NCBI RefSeq assembly: GCF_029210495.1
Contig: NZ_JARGDK010000002.1
Coordinates: 124,001-188,000, forward strand
DNA: 64,000 bases
Source: Pseudothioclava nitratireducens
GTDB lineage: Bacteria > Pseudomonadota > Alphaproteobacteria > Rhodobacterales > Rhodobacteraceae
Direction: 5' to 3'
Shown: in pieces, positions 18,311-27,977 of the stretch
Layout of the letters: the number at the start of each line of letters is the position of its first letter
Numbering within the stretch: the stretch's first letter is position 1
Notes under the pieces: model-generated
Told to the model about the DNA's origin: nothing
What the model saw: only the letters and a program-made list of their open reading frames with translations
The model's database searches: none
Position numbers and translations under genes: made by a program

Positions 18311-18352
18311 TGCTTTCTTCAAACCGGAAATACGCCCGCCGGAGGCCTCCCG
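18311..18352 (-). repeat. Short variant of the post-gene element, copy F (downstream of sufE)
   Basis: On the minus strand: GGAGGCCTCC, then GGCGGGCGTATTTCC and a tail TTTGAAGAAAGCATGG. It lacks the GGGGGC hairpin but shares the TATTT core and the gAAAG tail with copies E and G. It lies about 36 bases after the sufE stop. Confidence 0.5.
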
Positions 18353-18387
18353 CGCAGGTCATCCGCGCTGAAGGCGAGAAAGCGCGC

Positions 18388-18816
18388 TCAGCCCGCTGCG
18401 GCCTCTGCCGCGTGCACGCGGATCCGCTCGACCATCGCGCGCAGCCCGTTCGAGCGCTGTGAAGAGAGATGCTCGTTAAGACCAAGGCGCCCAAGTTCGG
18501 CCACGGCATCGACGCGCCCGACCTCGGACACGCTCAGCCCCGAATAGAGGGCATGCAGAATGGCGATCAGCCCGCGCACGATCATCGCATCCGACTCGCC
18601 CTCGAAATCGAACCGCGCCCCCGGCCCGGTGCCCTCGATCCGCGGCATCAGCCAGACTTGGCTCGCACAGCCCTCAACCTTGGTCGCGGGCACTTTCAGC
18701 GCCTCGTCCATCGCGGGCATCGCCTTGCCCATCTCGATCACATGGCGGTAGCGATCCTCCCAATCGTCGAGGAAGTCGAAGGTCTCGGCAATCTCTTCGA
18801 AGGCTTCGGTGGCCAT
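18388..18816 (-). CDS. sufE: SufE family cysteine-desulfurase sulfur acceptor
   Basis: 142 residues. The conserved active cysteine is in KVEGCASQVWLMP, which receives persulfide from SufS, and the family pattern FDFLDDWEDRYRHVIEMGK is at the N-terminus. SufE stimulates SufS and hands sulfur to the SufBCD scaffold. ATG 18816 follows AAAGGAGAGG. No other suf genes are near. It is divergent from the lipoprotein gene at 18970. Confidence 0.93.
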   Translation of the reverse strand: MATEAFEEIAETFDFLDDWEDRYRHVIEMGKAMPAMDEALKVPATKVEGCASQVWLMPRIEGTGPGARFDFEGESDAMIVRGLIAILHALYSGLSVSEVGRVDAVAELGRLGLNEHLSSQRSNGLRAMVERIRVHAAEAAAG

Positions 18817-18969
18817 GCGCCTCTCCTTTGGCAGTTTTCCCCTGCCTAGCGCGCCCGTGCGCTCCGGTCCAGAGCCCGCACCCCATGCCACGCCCGAGGC
18901 GGCTTTTCAAAAGCCCCGCAATGGGCTAGGCAAGGGTCAGGCGCACCGCCCCAAGGACCCGAGGACCGC

Positions 18970-19452
18970 ATGAGACTGCCGCTTATCGCCCTGCTCGCCC
19001 TCTCGATGACCGTATCGGGCTGCGGCTTCCGTGACAGCAAGCTGAACCCGTTCAACTGGTTCGGCAGCGACGAAGAGATGACCACGCTCGAACCCACCGA
19101 AGGCTATGCCGAGGCGCTTGGCGATTTCCGCGTTCCGGTCACTCAGGTCACCCGCCTCGAGGTGAAACAGACCACGAGCGGGGCCATCGTCTCCGCCGCT
19201 GGCCTGCCCCCGACGCAGGGCTGGTGGGATGCCGAACTTGTCGCTGAAAATGACGGCTACGCGGTGGACGGCGTGATGAGCTACCGGTTCGTCGTCGCCG
19301 AGCCGCAACCCGGCACCCCGGTCGCATCCCGCGTCTCGACCCCGCAATCGCGCGAAGTCACCGCCGCCGCCTATATCAACACGACCCGCCTGCAATCGGT
19401 GCGCAAAATCGTCGTAACCGGCGCCGGAAACGCCCGCTCGGTCAGCCGCTGA
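18970..19452 (+). CDS. Conserved lipoprotein, unknown function
   Basis: 160 residues. Signal peptide MRLPLIALLALSMTVSGCGF with lipobox VSGC (Cys18) predicts an acylated protein. The mature part is small and soluble with no motif I recognise. ATG 18970 follows AGGACCCGAGGACC. A clear terminator follows the stop, so it is likely a single-gene unit. Confidence 0.82.
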   Translation: MRLPLIALLALSMTVSGCGFRDSKLNPFNWFGSDEEMTTLEPTEGYAEALGDFRVPVTQVTRLEVKQTTSGAIVSAAGLPPTQGWWDAELVAENDGYAVDGVMSYRFVVAEPQPGTPVASRVSTPQSREVTAAAYINTTRLQSVRKIVVTGAGNARSVSR

Positions 19453-19468
19453 AACCAAAGCTGATGAC

Positions 19469-19503
19469 AAAAGAAAACCCACCGTCGTGGCGGGTTTTCT
19501 TTG
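19469..19503 (+). terminator. Bidirectional-looking Rho-independent terminator
   Basis: AAAGAAAACCC (19470-19480) pairs with GGGTTTTCTTT (19492-19502), 11 bp, loop ACCGTCGTGGC. A- and T-rich flanks serve either strand; it lies between the lipoprotein gene and the convergent rnd gene. Confidence 0.85.
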
Positions 19504-19529
19504 ATATTAAGGGCGCTTGAGGGGCATTC

Positions 19530-20693
19530 TTAAACCGCCACCACCCGCACCGCGCCCCCCGAGGCTGTCAACGCAACCTCGCCGTGGGCGAGGCGCAGCG
19601 CGTCCCGGCCAAACACCTCAAGGCGCCAGCCTGTCAGCGCGGGAACGTCCCGTTTGCCCGCAGCGATCCGGTCCAGATCGGAAGAACTCGCAATCAGCTT
19701 GGCCGCCACCCCTGCCTCGGAGCTTTTCGCCTTGAGCAGCACACGCAAGAGATCGGCCAGAGCGGTGTTCACCTGAAGCTGTGCGCCATTGTCAGGCACG
19801 CGGGGCATATCCTCGGGCTTGACCGCCAGCCCCTCTTTCACCGCCTGCAAAATACCGTCCGCGATCTCACCCTTGCGGGCCTCGCGCAGAAGCAGACGCG
19901 ACTTCGAGAGTTCCTCATGGCTTTGCGGCTTGGTCGAAGCCAGTTCGAGCAGCGCGTCATCCTTGAAGATACGCGAGCGCGGGATATTGCGGTTTTGCGC
20001 ATATCCTTCGCGGAAACGCGCAAGCTCGCGCACGACGGCCATGAAGCGGCCCGAATTGGTGCGCGTCTTGACCCGCTGCCACGCATCCTCGGGGCGGGTG
20101 ATATAGGTCTCGGGGTTCAGGAGGATCGCCTCCTCCTCTTCGACCCAAGCCTCACGGCCCGATTTCTTCAGCTCCGCCGACAGAAATTCGTAGATCACCC
20201 GCAGGTGGGTCACATCCGCCACCGCGTATTTCAACTGCGCATCGGTCAGCGGGCGGCGCGACCAGTCGGTAAAGCGCGAGGTCTTGTCGAGATTCTCGCG
20301 CGCGATCTTCTTGACCAGCGTCTCGTAGCCCACCTGCTCGCCGAAGCCGCAGACCATCGCCGCGATCTGCGTGTCGAAGAGCGGATCGGGGAACACGCCC
20401 GCCTCGGTGAAGAAAATCTCGAGATCCTGCCGCGCCGCGTGGAACACCTTCACCGTCTTCGTATGCCGGAAAAGATCGTAGATCGGTTCGAGCGAGATCC
20501 CATCGGCCAGCGGATCGACCAGCACCGCCTCCCCCTCTTGCTTGCCCTTGTTGGGCAACGCCATCTGCACGAGGCAGAGCTTGGACCAATAGGTCCGCTC
20601 ACGGAGGAACTCGGTATCGACGGTGACGTAGGGCTCTGCCTTGGCCTTCTCACAGAACGCGGCAAGGGCTTCGGTGGTGGTGATCGTGTGCAT
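19530..20693 (-). CDS. rnd: Ribonuclease D
   Basis: 387 residues. DEDDy exonuclease motifs: PYVTVDTEFLRERTYWS (Asp and Glu), VFHAARQDLEIFF, and LKYAVADVTHLRVIYEF with Tyr and Asp. A C-terminal HRDC-type helical region follows. RNase D trims the 3' ends of tRNA precursors. The gene has an 85-base gap to purN, which lies upstream on the same strand. Length is normal. Confidence 0.94.
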   Translation of the reverse strand: MHTITTTEALAAFCEKAKAEPYVTVDTEFLRERTYWSKLCLVQMALPNKGKQEGEAVLVDPLADGISLEPIYDLFRHTKTVKVFHAARQDLEIFFTEAGVFPDPLFDTQIAAMVCGFGEQVGYETLVKKIARENLDKTSRFTDWSRRPLTDAQLKYAVADVTHLRVIYEFLSAELKKSGREAWVEEEEAILLNPETYITRPEDAWQRVKTRTNSGRFMAVVRELARFREGYAQNRNIPRSRIFKDDALLELASTKPQSHEELSKSRLLLREARKGEIADGILQAVKEGLAVKPEDMPRVPDNGAQLQVNTALADLLRVLLKAKSSEAGVAAKLIASSSDLDRIAAGKRDVPALTGWRLEVFGRDALRLAHGEVALTASGGAVRVVAV

Positions 20694-20778
20694 TCACGCG
20701 CTTTCATCTGGTGCGGGGTCATCCCGCCGTCACATTTCCTTTAGGCGAGCGCGCCTGAAATGAAAACCCTTCTGGCGC

Positions 20779-21372
20779 TCAGAGCATGACGGGCGTGCGA
20801 TCGCCTGCCACGAAGCGGCGCAGCACCGCCGGGTACAGCCTGTGCTCCTGCACGAGCACCCGCGCGGCAAGCGTTTCGGGCGTGTCACCCGGCTCCACCG
20901 GCACCCGCGCCTGCCCGAGGATCGGACCGTCATCAAGGATCGGTGTGACCTCATGGACAGTACAGCCCGCCTCGGGGTCCCCCGCCTCGATGGCGCGGGC
21001 ATGGGTGTGAAGGCCCGGATATTTAGGTAGAAGCGAGGGGTGGATATTGAGCATCCGCCCCGCGAAATGACCGACGAAATCAGGTGTCAGCACCCGCATG
21101 AAACCGGCCAGACAGATCACATCCGGCTCGGCTGCGAGGATCGGCTTCAGAAGCTCGGCCTCGAATGCGGCGCGATCCTTGCCAAAGGGACGATGGTCGA
21201 TGGCCGCCGTCGGAACTCCCATCCGTGCGGCCTTTTCAAGACCCGCAGCGGCGGCATCGTTCGAGGCGACCAGAACCGGTTCGGCATAGCCTTCGGCCTG
21301 CATATCCTCGACGAGGCGGACCATGTTCGACCCGCCCCCGGAAATCAGGATCGCGACGCGCTTGAGGCTCAC
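20779..21372 (-). CDS. purN: Phosphoribosylglycinamide formyltransferase
   Basis: 197 residues. Motifs: [16 protein letters not shown] (phosphate loop), [19 protein letters not shown] with the catalytic His and Asn, and [19 protein letters not shown] with the catalytic Asp. It transfers a formyl group from 10-formyl-THF to GAR in purine synthesis. The ATG overlaps the purM stop by four bases, the usual purM-purN operon. Confidence 0.96.
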   Translation of the reverse strand: MSLKRVAILISGGGSNMVRLVEDMQAEGYAEPVLVASNDAAAAGLEKAARMGVPTAAIDHRPFGKDRAAFEAELLKPILAAEPDVICLAGFMRVLTPDFVGHFAGRMLNIHPSLLPKYPGLHTHARAIEAGDPEAGCTVHEVTPILDDGPILGQARVPVEPGDTPETLAARVLVQEHRLYPAVLRRFVAGDRTPVML

Positions 21373-22415
21373 AGAAGCTTGCCCTCATAGGCGACGCCCT
21401 GCCCCTCGGTCACGGTGCCGATGCGGGTCACACGTTCGCCCGCCTCGCTCAGCAAGGCCGCGATGGCGTCGGCGCGGTCGGCCGCGACCACGACGATCAT
21501 GCCGATGCCCGAGTTGAAGGTCTTGAGCAGTTCCGCCTCTTCCATCCCTGCGGTCTCCGCCAGCCAGCGGAAGACCGGCGGCAGCTCCCAGGACGAAAGA
21601 TCAATCTGCGCGCCCAGCCCCTCGGGGAGCACGCGCGGCAGGTTCTCGGTCAGACCGCCGCCGGTTATGTGGGCCAGCGCATGCACGCCGCCCGCGCGCA
21701 CTGCGGCAAGGCATTGCGTCACATAAAGCCGCGTCGGCGCAAGCAACGCCTCGCCAAGCGTGCCCTCCGAGAAGGGCGAGGCCGCATCCCAGCCCAGACC
21801 CGACAGCTCGACCACTTTGCGCACAAAGCTGTAGCCGTTCGAATGGACCCCGTTCGAGCCGAGCCCGAGCAGCACGTCGCCCGCCTGAACACCCGCCGGA
21901 AGATCGGCCCCGCGCTCCATGGCGCCAACCGCAAAGCCCGCGAGGTCGAAATCGCCCTTGTGATACATACCCGGCATCTCGGCGGTCTCGCCCCCGATCA
22001 GCGCGCAGCCCGATTGCGCGCAGCCCTCGGCGATCCCTTCGATGATGCGGGTCGCCTGATCCACGTCGAGTTTGCCGGTTGCAAAGTAATCCAGGAAGAA
22101 CAGCGGCTCCGCACCTTGGCACACCAGATCGTTCACGCACATCGCCACGAGGTCGATGCCGATCGTGTCCACCACACCCGTGTCGATCGCGATGCGCAGC
22201 TTGGTGCCCACGCCATCGGTCGCGCCGACGAGAATCGGATCGCTGTAACCCGCCGCCTTCAGATCGAACAGCGCGCCAAACCCGCCCAGCCCCGACATCG
22301 TGCCCGAGCGCTGTGTGCGCCTGGCCGCCGGCTTGATCCGCTCCACCAGCGCATTGCCCGCATCGATATCGACACCGGCATCGGCATAGGTCAGGCCGCT
22401 CTTCTTCTCGCTCAT
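21369..22415 (-). CDS. purM: Phosphoribosylformylglycinamidine cyclo-ligase
   Basis: 348 residues. [18 protein letters not shown] at the N-terminus, [18 protein letters not shown] for ATP binding, [15 protein letters not shown] and [16 protein letters not shown] are AIR-synthetase signatures. It closes the imidazole ring in purine synthesis. ATG 22415 follows CGGAG; an in-frame extension to 22517 lacks a ribosome site. Regulation is not evident; I see no purine riboswitch in the 142 bases to the tRNA gene. Confidence 0.96.
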   Translation of the reverse strand: MSEKKSGLTYADAGVDIDAGNALVERIKPAARRTQRSGTMSGLGGFGALFDLKAAGYSDPILVGATDGVGTKLRIAIDTGVVDTIGIDLVAMCVNDLVCQGAEPLFFLDYFATGKLDVDQATRIIEGIAEGCAQSGCALIGGETAEMPGMYHKGDFDLAGFAVGAMERGADLPAGVQAGDVLLGLGSNGVHSNGYSFVRKVVELSGLGWDAASPFSEGTLGEALLAPTRLYVTQCLAAVRAGGVHALAHITGGGLTENLPRVLPEGLGAQIDLSSWELPPVFRWLAETAGMEEAELLKTFNSGIGMIVVVAADRADAIAALLSEAGERVTRIGTVTEGQGVAYEGKLL

Positions 22416-22557
22416 GGGCTTGCTCCGGGCTGAGGATTCCTTTGCGCAGAGCGTTATCGCAGGACGCCGCGCGGGGCAACGCCAACCGGGCTGCACGCGC
22501 AGGATTCTTGACGCCACCGCGCCCCGTGATATGGAAACGGCACGCGTGGCGTCAGGT

Positions 22558-22634
22558 GGGCCTGTAGCTCAATTGGTTAGAGCAGGGCGCTCATAACGCC
22601 TTGGTTGCGGGTTCAAGTCCTGCCGGGCCTACCA
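22558..22634 (+). tRNA. tRNA with CAU anticodon, probably tRNA-Ile2 (lysidine type)
   Basis: 77 bases with encoded CCA. Anticodon loop CTCATAA gives CAU. Acceptor GGGCCTG pairs with CGGGCCT and has C4-G69 and C5-G68, the pairs reported to let TilS recognise tRNA-Ile2 rather than elongator tRNA-Met. Default tools may call it tRNA-Met. Initiator features (unpaired 1-72, three GC pairs in the anticodon stem) are absent. Confidence 0.9.
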
Positions 22635-22659
22635 GCCACGCGGCTGTTGTCAGTCTGCC

Positions 22660-22710
22660 AGAAATATCCCGGGGGTGAGGGCCAACGGCCCGAAGGGGGC
22701 AGCGCCCCCT
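22660..22710 (-). repeat. Post-gene hairpin element, copy D (downstream of DUF3422 gene)
   Basis: On the minus strand: GGGGGC-GCT-GCCCCC (22695-22709), then GGGCC-GTT-GGCCC (22679-22691), then TCACCCCCGGGATATTT (22662-22678). It begins 14 bases after the stop of the DUF3422 gene and lies tail to tail with the tRNA. Confidence 0.8.
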
Positions 22711-22724
22711 GGTGTCCCGACCGG

Positions 22725-24017
22725 TCAATGCCCGGTCATCCCCTTGCGGATGCGCCGCACCATCAGCCAGACGCCGAGGATCACCAGCGGCGTCGCGCCC
22801 GCCAGTACCAGCTCCTTGGACGCGCCGATCTGCTTGGCGAGCGGGTAGATCAGATACCCCACAAGGCTCACCGCATAATAGCTGATGGCCACGACCGAGA
22901 GTCCCTCGACCGTGTGCTGAAGCCGCAATTGCAGGTCCGAGCGGCGATCCATGCTTTCGAGCAGCTTCTGGTTCTGCGCAGAGCGGTCGACATCGACCCG
23001 TGTCCGCAGAAGTTCCGCCGTCCGCGTCGCGCGTTCCAACATCGCATTCAACCGGCTTTCGGCCGAATGCACCGTCCGCACCGCCGGATCGTAGCGGCGC
23101 GTCATGAATTCCTTGAGCAACTGCCGCCCCTCGAAGCGGCTCTCGCGCAGGACCGAAACCCGTTCGCGCAGGATCGCCTCATAGGCCCCGGTCGCGCCAA
23201 AGCGGAACGAGTGTTGGACCGCCAGCGCCTCCAGCTCCCCCGAGATGGTCAGAAGGTCGTTCAACATCCCCTCGGGATCGAGCGGCGCATGGGCCATCGC
23301 CTCGACCAGTTCCGAGAGCTGCGGCTCCAACTCGTTGAGGCGCTTCATCAGCGAGCGCGCCCGCATCAGGCCAAGCATCGACATCGCGCGGTAGGTCTCG
23401 ATCTCGCAGATGCGCTGCACGATGCGCCCGATCCGCCCCGGCCCGGTGCCGGGTTGAACGAAGATCGCGAACCGCATCTGCCCCGCCGGGTCGATCCTGA
23501 AATCGCCCGCGATCACCGCCGCCCCATCCAGGATCCAAGCACAGACGAGGCTCTCGGGTACGAACCAATCGGCAAGTTGCGGGGCGATAGCCTCCGGGTC
23601 CTCGGGCAATTCCTCGATGCGGATCTGGATCGCCGCGATCCGCCCGCCGGGCGCCGCCTCGATCCAGTCAGCCGGCAAGATTGCCGTTTCCGCCGGATCA
23701 TAGGGGCGCGAGGACACACCCGGCGCATGGGCGAGAAATGTCGTGAATTCGGTATGGCTTTCCCATTTGAGCGCATGCCGACCGATCTGCCCTGTGTAAT
23801 GGGTGATCCCCTCCTGCGGCAGGTTCGGCGCCCCGTGGCGCGTCAGCAGCGAGGTCAGGTGGGTGAAGTCGCGGTGCCGGTCCCTGTTGGCCGCGTCGCG
23901 CGGCTCTTTGAAGGCGACGTAGACCGCATGGCCCGGCACGCTGATCTGCGGATAGGGCCGCGCGTGCAGCTCGTTCACCAGCGCGTAGCGCTGCGGATGA
24001 TCGTCAATCGGTGCCAT
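22725..24017 (-). CDS. DUF3422 family membrane protein
   Basis: 430 residues. The N-terminal RYALVNELHARPYPQI is the DUF3422 signature. A long alpha-helical, probably coiled-coil middle part is followed by two C-terminal membrane segments (VVAISYYAVSLVGYLIYPLA and LVLAGATPLVILGVWLMV) and a basic tail. The topology suggests a cytoplasmic helical domain anchored by a C-terminal hairpin, loosely reminiscent of CorA-like architecture. Function is unknown. ATG 24017 follows GAAGG. Confidence 0.85.
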   Translation of the reverse strand: MAPIDDHPQRYALVNELHARPYPQISVPGHAVYVAFKEPRDAANRDRHRDFTHLTSLLTRHGAPNLPQEGITHYTGQIGRHALKWESHTEFTTFLAHAPGVSSRPYDPAETAILPADWIEAAPGGRIAAIQIRIEELPEDPEAIAPQLADWFVPESLVCAWILDGAAVIAGDFRIDPAGQMRFAIFVQPGTGPGRIGRIVQRICEIETYRAMSMLGLMRARSLMKRLNELEPQLSELVEAMAHAPLDPEGMLNDLLTISGELEALAVQHSFRFGATGAYEAILRERVSVLRESRFEGRQLLKEFMTRRYDPAVRTVHSAESRLNAMLERATRTAELLRTRVDVDRSAQNQKLLESMDRRSDLQLRLQHTVEGLSVVAISYYAVSLVGYLIYPLAKQIGASKELVLAGATPLVILGVWLMVRRIRKGMTGH

Positions 24018-24144
24018 CGGTCGCCTTCACCAGGATGAACTGTCTGGATAGCGGAAAACCTCCGCAAGTAAACAGGAAAATCGAATGATAACAGGGGACT
24101 ATCGGCATACCTTGGTGCACAATCGCGCCCTGCCCCTGCCATGC

Positions 24145-24174
24145 AAAAGCCCCGCCGGTTCGGGCGGGGCTTTC
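24145..24174 (-). terminator. Rho-independent terminator of the pntAB unit
   Basis: An 11-bp stem, AAAGCCCCGCC (24146-24156) with GGCGGGGCTTT (24163-24173), followed on the minus strand by TTTTGCAT. It lies 27 bases past the pntB stop. Confidence 0.88.
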
Positions 24175-24199
24175 ACTGTGTCGAGACATGCCGCGCGGC

Positions 24200-25636
24200 T
24201 TACATGCGCACGAGATGCAGCAGTTCCTCGAGCGACTTCTTGGCGTCGCCGTAGAACATGCGGGTATTGTCCTTGTAGAACAGCGGGTTCTCGATGCCCG
24301 AGTAGCCCGTGCCCTGACCGCGTTTGGACACGAAGACCTGCTTGGCCTTCCAGCATTCCAGCACCGGCATCCCGGCGATGGGGCTGTTCGGATCGTCCTG
24401 CGCGGCGGGGTTCACGATGTCGTTCGACCCGATCACGATGGCAACGTCCGTTTCGGGGAAGTCCTCGTTGATCTCGTCCATTTCCAGAACGATGTCGTAG
24501 GGCACTTTCGCCTCGGCCAGAAGCACGTTCATGTGCCCCGGCAGACGGCCCGCCACCGGGTGGATGGCGAAGCGCACGTTCTTGCCGCGCCCGCGCAGCA
24601 TCGAGGTCAGCTCCGAGACCGCGTTCTGCGCCTGCGCAACGGCCATGCCGTAGCCCGGAATGATGATGATGCTGTCAGCCTCGTTCAGCGCATCGGCCAC
24701 GCCCTGCGCGTCGATGGCGATCTGTTCGCCCTCGACTTCCATCGCCGGACCCGAAGCGCCGCCGAAGCCGCCGAGGATCACCGAGATGAACGAGCGGTTC
24801 ATGGCCTTACACATGATGTAGGACAGGATCGCACCGGACGAACCGACCAGCGCACCGACCACGATCAGAAGGTCATTGCCCAGCGAGAAGCCGATCGCCG
24901 CAGCGGCCCAGCCCGAATAGCTGTTCAGCATCGACACCACGACCGGCATATCGGCGCCGCCGATACCCATGATCAGGTGGTACCCGATGAAGAAGGCCAG
25001 CAGCGTCATGGCGATCAGCGTCCAGGCCCCGGCCCCGTTCACGAACAGGATCAGCAAGAGCAGCGAGCCAAGGGCCGCGCCAGCGTTCAGGACATGGCCG
25101 CCCGGCAGCTTCTTGGCCGCGGAAGTGACCTTGCCCGCCAGCTTGCCGTAGGCAATGACTGAACCGGTGAAGGTCACGGCCCCGATGAACACGCCGAGGA
25201 ACAGCTCGACCCGCAGGATCGACAGCTCGATCGGCGTCTTATGCGCGATCAGCGCGGCGAAACCGGTCAGCGCATGGCGCGCCTCTTCGGTCATGGCGCC
25301 CACGCGGGCCATCTCGATATAGGCGTTGTAGCCCACGAAGACCGCCGCCAGACCGACGAGCGAGTGCATCGCCGCCACAAGCTGCGGCATCTCGGTCATC
25401 TGGACCTTCTTGGCCACATACCAGCCGATGATGCCCCCCGCCGCGACGAGGATCACCGACAGGAGCCACAGGCCCGAGCCCGGACCAACCAGCGTCGCCG
25501 CCACGGCAAGCGCCATGCCGACGATGCCATACCAAACGGCGCGCTTCGCGCTCTCTTGTCCCGACAGGCCGCCGAGCGAGAGGATGAACAGCACAGCCGA
25601 CACGACATAGGCGGCAGTGGTGAAACCGAATTCCAT
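24200..25636 (-). CDS. pntB: NAD(P) transhydrogenase subunit beta
   Basis: 478 residues. About nine membrane segments in the N-terminal half (proton channel, domain II) are followed by a Rossmann NADP-binding domain III with [14 protein letters not shown] and [16 protein letters not shown]. PntB couples proton entry to hydride transfer from NADH to NADP+. ATG 25636 follows AGAGGGAGAGGG; 15 bases separate it from pntA, so they form one operon. Confidence 0.96.
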   Translation of the reverse strand: MEFGFTTAAYVVSAVLFILSLGGLSGQESAKRAVWYGIVGMALAVAATLVGPGSGLWLLSVILVAAGGIIGWYVAKKVQMTEMPQLVAAMHSLVGLAAVFVGYNAYIEMARVGAMTEEARHALTGFAALIAHKTPIELSILRVELFLGVFIGAVTFTGSVIAYGKLAGKVTSAAKKLPGGHVLNAGAALGSLLLLILFVNGAGAWTLIAMTLLAFFIGYHLIMGIGGADMPVVVSMLNSYSGWAAAAIGFSLGNDLLIVVGALVGSSGAILSYIMCKAMNRSFISVILGGFGGASGPAMEVEGEQIAIDAQGVADALNEADSIIIIPGYGMAVAQAQNAVSELTSMLRGRGKNVRFAIHPVAGRLPGHMNVLLAEAKVPYDIVLEMDEINEDFPETDVAIVIGSNDIVNPAAQDDPNSPIAGMPVLECWKAKQVFVSKRGQGTGYSGIENPLFYKDNTRMFYGDAKKSLEELLHLVRM

Positions 25637-25651
25637 TGGACCCTCTCCCTC

Positions 25652-27226
25652 TTACGACTTCTGGAACATGGCGAGCATGCGCCGGGTGACCATGAAGCCA
25701 CCGAAAATGTTGATCCCCGCCATGAAGACCGACAGGCCCGCCAGCACGATCACCAGCCACGAGCCCGAACCGATCTGCATCAGCGCGCCCAGAATGATGA
25801 TCGACGAGATCGCGTTGGTGACAGCCATCAGCGGCGTGTGCAGCGAGTGCGACACGTTCCAGATGACCTGGAAGCCGACGAAGCAGCTCAGCACGAAGAC
25901 GATGAAGTGCGCCATGAAGCTGGCCGGTGCCACGAGGCCTACGCCGAGCAGCAGCGCCGCGCCGACGGCCAGCAGCGTGACCTGATTGCGGGTCTGTGCC
26001 TTAAACGCCGCCGCCTCTTGCGCCTTGCGCTCTTCGGGGGTGAGTTCCTTGGCCTTTTCCTTGGGCTTCTGCGCCGCGATCGCCTTGATCTTGGGCGGCG
26101 GCGGCGGGAAGGTGATCTCGCCCGCATAGGCGATGGTCGCGCCGCGGATCACGTCGTCTTCCATGTTATGCTCGACGACGCCGTCCTTGTTCGGCGTGAG
26201 GTCGAACATCATGTGACGGATGTTGCTCGAATACAGGTTCGAGGACTGCGTGGCCATGCGCGACGGGAAGTCGGTATAGCCGACGATGGTCACGCCATTA
26301 TCGGTGACGATCTTCTGTTCCGGCACGGTCAGTTCGCAGTTGCCGCCGCGCTCGGCGGCGAGGTCGACGATCACCGAGCCCGGCTTCATCATCTCGACCA
26401 TGTCCTTGGTCCAGAGCACGGGCGCATCGCGGCCCGGGATCAGCGCGGTGGTGATGACGATGTCGATATCGGGGGCAAGCTCACGGAACTTGGCAAGCTG
26501 CGCTTCGCGGAACTCCGGGCTCGAAGGCTTGGCGTAGCCACCGGTCTCGGCGCCATCGGTCAGCTCTTCCTTGAAGTCGAGATAGACGAACTCGGCGCCC
26601 ATCGATTCGATCTGCTCGGCCACTTCGGGACGCACGTCGAACGCATAGGTGATCGCGCCCAGCGAGGTCGAGGTGCCGATCGCCGCGAGACCCGCGACGC
26701 CTGCGCCGACCACCAGCACCTTGGCCGGCGGCACCTTGCCCGCAGCGGTCACCTGACCGGTGAAGAAGCGGCCAAAGTTGTTACCCGCTTCGATGACGGC
26801 ACGGTAGCCCGCGATGTTCGCCATCGACGAGAGCGCATCCATCTTCTGCGCGCGCGAGATCCGCGGCACCATGTCCATGGCGATGAAATTCGCGCCCGAA
26901 GCCTTGGCCTTCTCCAGCAGGGCCTCGTTCTGGCCCGGATAGAAGAAGGAAATCAACGTCTGGCCCGCGCCAAGACGCTTGATCTCGGTCTCGGTCGGCG
27001 GGCGCACCTTGACGACGAAATCCACCTCTTTGAAGAGTGCGGGCGCGGTCTTGATGACCTTCACGCCGGCCTTTTCATAGGCGGCGTCGTCGAACCCGGC
27101 CAGCAGGCCAGCCCCGGATTCCACGTAACATTCATGGCCCAGCTTTTGCAGTTGCAGAGCCGAGTCGGGCGTCAGCGCAACACGCGCTTCACCCTCGAAA
27201 ATCTCCTTAGGAGCGCCGATTTTCAC
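25652..27226 (-). CDS. pntA: NAD(P) transhydrogenase subunit alpha
   Basis: 524 residues, the undivided E. coli-like form with NAD domain I (residues 1-~385, with [19 protein letters not shown]) and a C-terminal membrane part of four segments after a [19 protein letters not shown] linker. The N-terminus [18 protein letters not shown] places the start at GTG 27226, seven bases after AAGGGGG. Many Rhodobacteria instead split this subunit. The 300-base region upstream contains a near-perfect dyad and is the presumed promoter. Confidence 0.95.
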   Translation of the reverse strand: MKIGAPKEIFEGEARVALTPDSALQLQKLGHECYVESGAGLLAGFDDAAYEKAGVKVIKTAPALFKEVDFVVKVRPPTETEIKRLGAGQTLISFFYPGQNEALLEKAKASGANFIAMDMVPRISRAQKMDALSSMANIAGYRAVIEAGNNFGRFFTGQVTAAGKVPPAKVLVVGAGVAGLAAIGTSTSLGAITYAFDVRPEVAEQIESMGAEFVYLDFKEELTDGAETGGYAKPSSPEFREAQLAKFRELAPDIDIVITTALIPGRDAPVLWTKDMVEMMKPGSVIVDLAAERGGNCELTVPEQKIVTDNGVTIVGYTDFPSRMATQSSNLYSSNIRHMMFDLTPNKDGVVEHNMEDDVIRGATIAYAGEITFPPPPPKIKAIAAQKPKEKAKELTPEERKAQEAAAFKAQTRNQVTLLAVGAALLLGVGLVAPASFMAHFIVFVLSCFVGFQVIWNVSHSLHTPLMAVTNAISSIIILGALMQIGSGSWLVIVLAGLSVFMAGINIFGGFMVTRRMLAMFQKS

Positions 27227-27526
27227 GTTCCATTCCCCCTTGTCACGCCCCGCCCGGACAGAATTCACCCGTGGGGCCTAATGTGGCGAAGGTTTCAATA
27301 GCATCGCGCAATAAAGTTTCACAAGCACCTTGGTCCCGTAAAACCTTGTTAAAAGGTCGCATCCCGCGCCCGGCAGCGATGTATACCGTCATATACCATG
27401 GTATGCGGTATTTTTTCTTTTCTGTTACAATTGGTTACAATGCAAAAATCACGGCGGTGTGATCTGCGCCACAGGTCGATTTTTTTGCACATGCAGAAAA
27501 ACGTTGCGGCAGTCGCAGCCTGTGCA
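27227..27526. promoter_or_regulatory. AT-rich intergenic region with dyads upstream of pntA
   Basis: This 300-base gap is much richer in A and T than its surroundings. It contains the perfect 12-base palindrome ATACCATGGTAT (27393-27404) nested in outer arms ATACCG (27383-27388) and CGGTAT (27406-27411), a CRP-like half-match TGTGATCTGCGCCACA (27458-27473), and an inverted repeat TTTTTTTGCA / TGCAGAAAAA (27480-27501). No gene is seen. Position suggests control of pntAB and the 3' end of the upstream methyltransferase unit. Confidence 0.5.
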
Positions 27527-27970
27527 TCACAACCAGCGACGGGTTCGCGCGGTGTAGCGGGTGAATTCGGGGCCGAAACGGGCCGCGATGCGCGCTTCCT
27601 CACCCAGAATGAACCGCTTGGTGATGAACAGCATGAACAGCGGCACCAGCCAGATCATGTGCAGCGCCTCCCACCGCAGCGCCAGCCCCGCAAGCACCAG
27701 CGCATCACCCAGATAGATCGGATTGCGCGAGAGGGCAAAGACGCCCCCCGTGACCAGTGCGTCAGGGTTGCGGCGCGGGATGAACGAGGTCCGCGCCAGC
27801 ACCATCTGTCCCGCCGCAAGCCCCATCAGCACCAACCCCGCCACGATCAGACCGATACCAGCGACCGGTCCGTAAGGCAGGCCAAGCTGAAACGGTTGCG
27901 CGCCAAGCCAGACCAGCGCCGCAAAGAGCGCAAGCCAGACCGGGGGAAGGTCGATCACCTCTCTCATCAT
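27527..27970 (-). CDS. Isoprenylcysteine carboxyl methyltransferase / PEMT-like membrane protein
   Basis: 147 residues with about four membrane segments. VTGGVFALSRNPIYLGDALV is the RNP-Y motif of the ICMT/PEMT-like SAM-dependent methyltransferases, and the C-terminal GEEARIAARFGPEFTRYTAR supplies the conserved EE...Y pattern. Bacterial substrates of this family are unknown. Two adjacent ATGs (27970 and 27967) can serve as start, with GAAGG just upstream. It follows the lipoprotein gene by seven bases, so they are co-transcribed. Confidence 0.85.
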   Translation of the reverse strand: MMREVIDLPPVWLALFAALVWLGAQPFQLGLPYGPVAGIGLIVAGLVLMGLAAGQMVLARTSFIPRRNPDALVTGGVFALSRNPIYLGDALVLAGLALRWEALHMIWLVPLFMLFITKRFILGEEARIAARFGPEFTRYTARTRRWL

Positions 27971-27977
27971 GCAGCCT

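Noticed and set aside
6711..22710. Repeated hairpin copies considered as CRISPR repeats or mobile REP elements
   Set aside because: Copies are dispersed singly, not in arrays with spacers; no cas genes or RAYT transposase are present, and position right after stop codons fits a gene-end element.
22718..22740. GACCGGTCAATGCCCGGTCAT at the end of the DUF3422 gene as a fourth RutR-type operator
   Set aside because: Spacing differs from TGACC-N4-GGTCA, and it lies inside the coding end with no promoter role.
25241..27301. 686-codon open frame on the plus strand opposite pntAB
   Set aside because: Histidine/arginine-rich shadow of the pnt genes with no family resemblance and no ribosome site.
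27480..27501. Inverted repeat TTTTTTTGCA / TGCAGAAAAA as a terminator for the methyltransferase gene
   Set aside because: The stem is almost all A-T pairs with a two-base loop, so it would be unstable; kept only as part of the regulatory region description.
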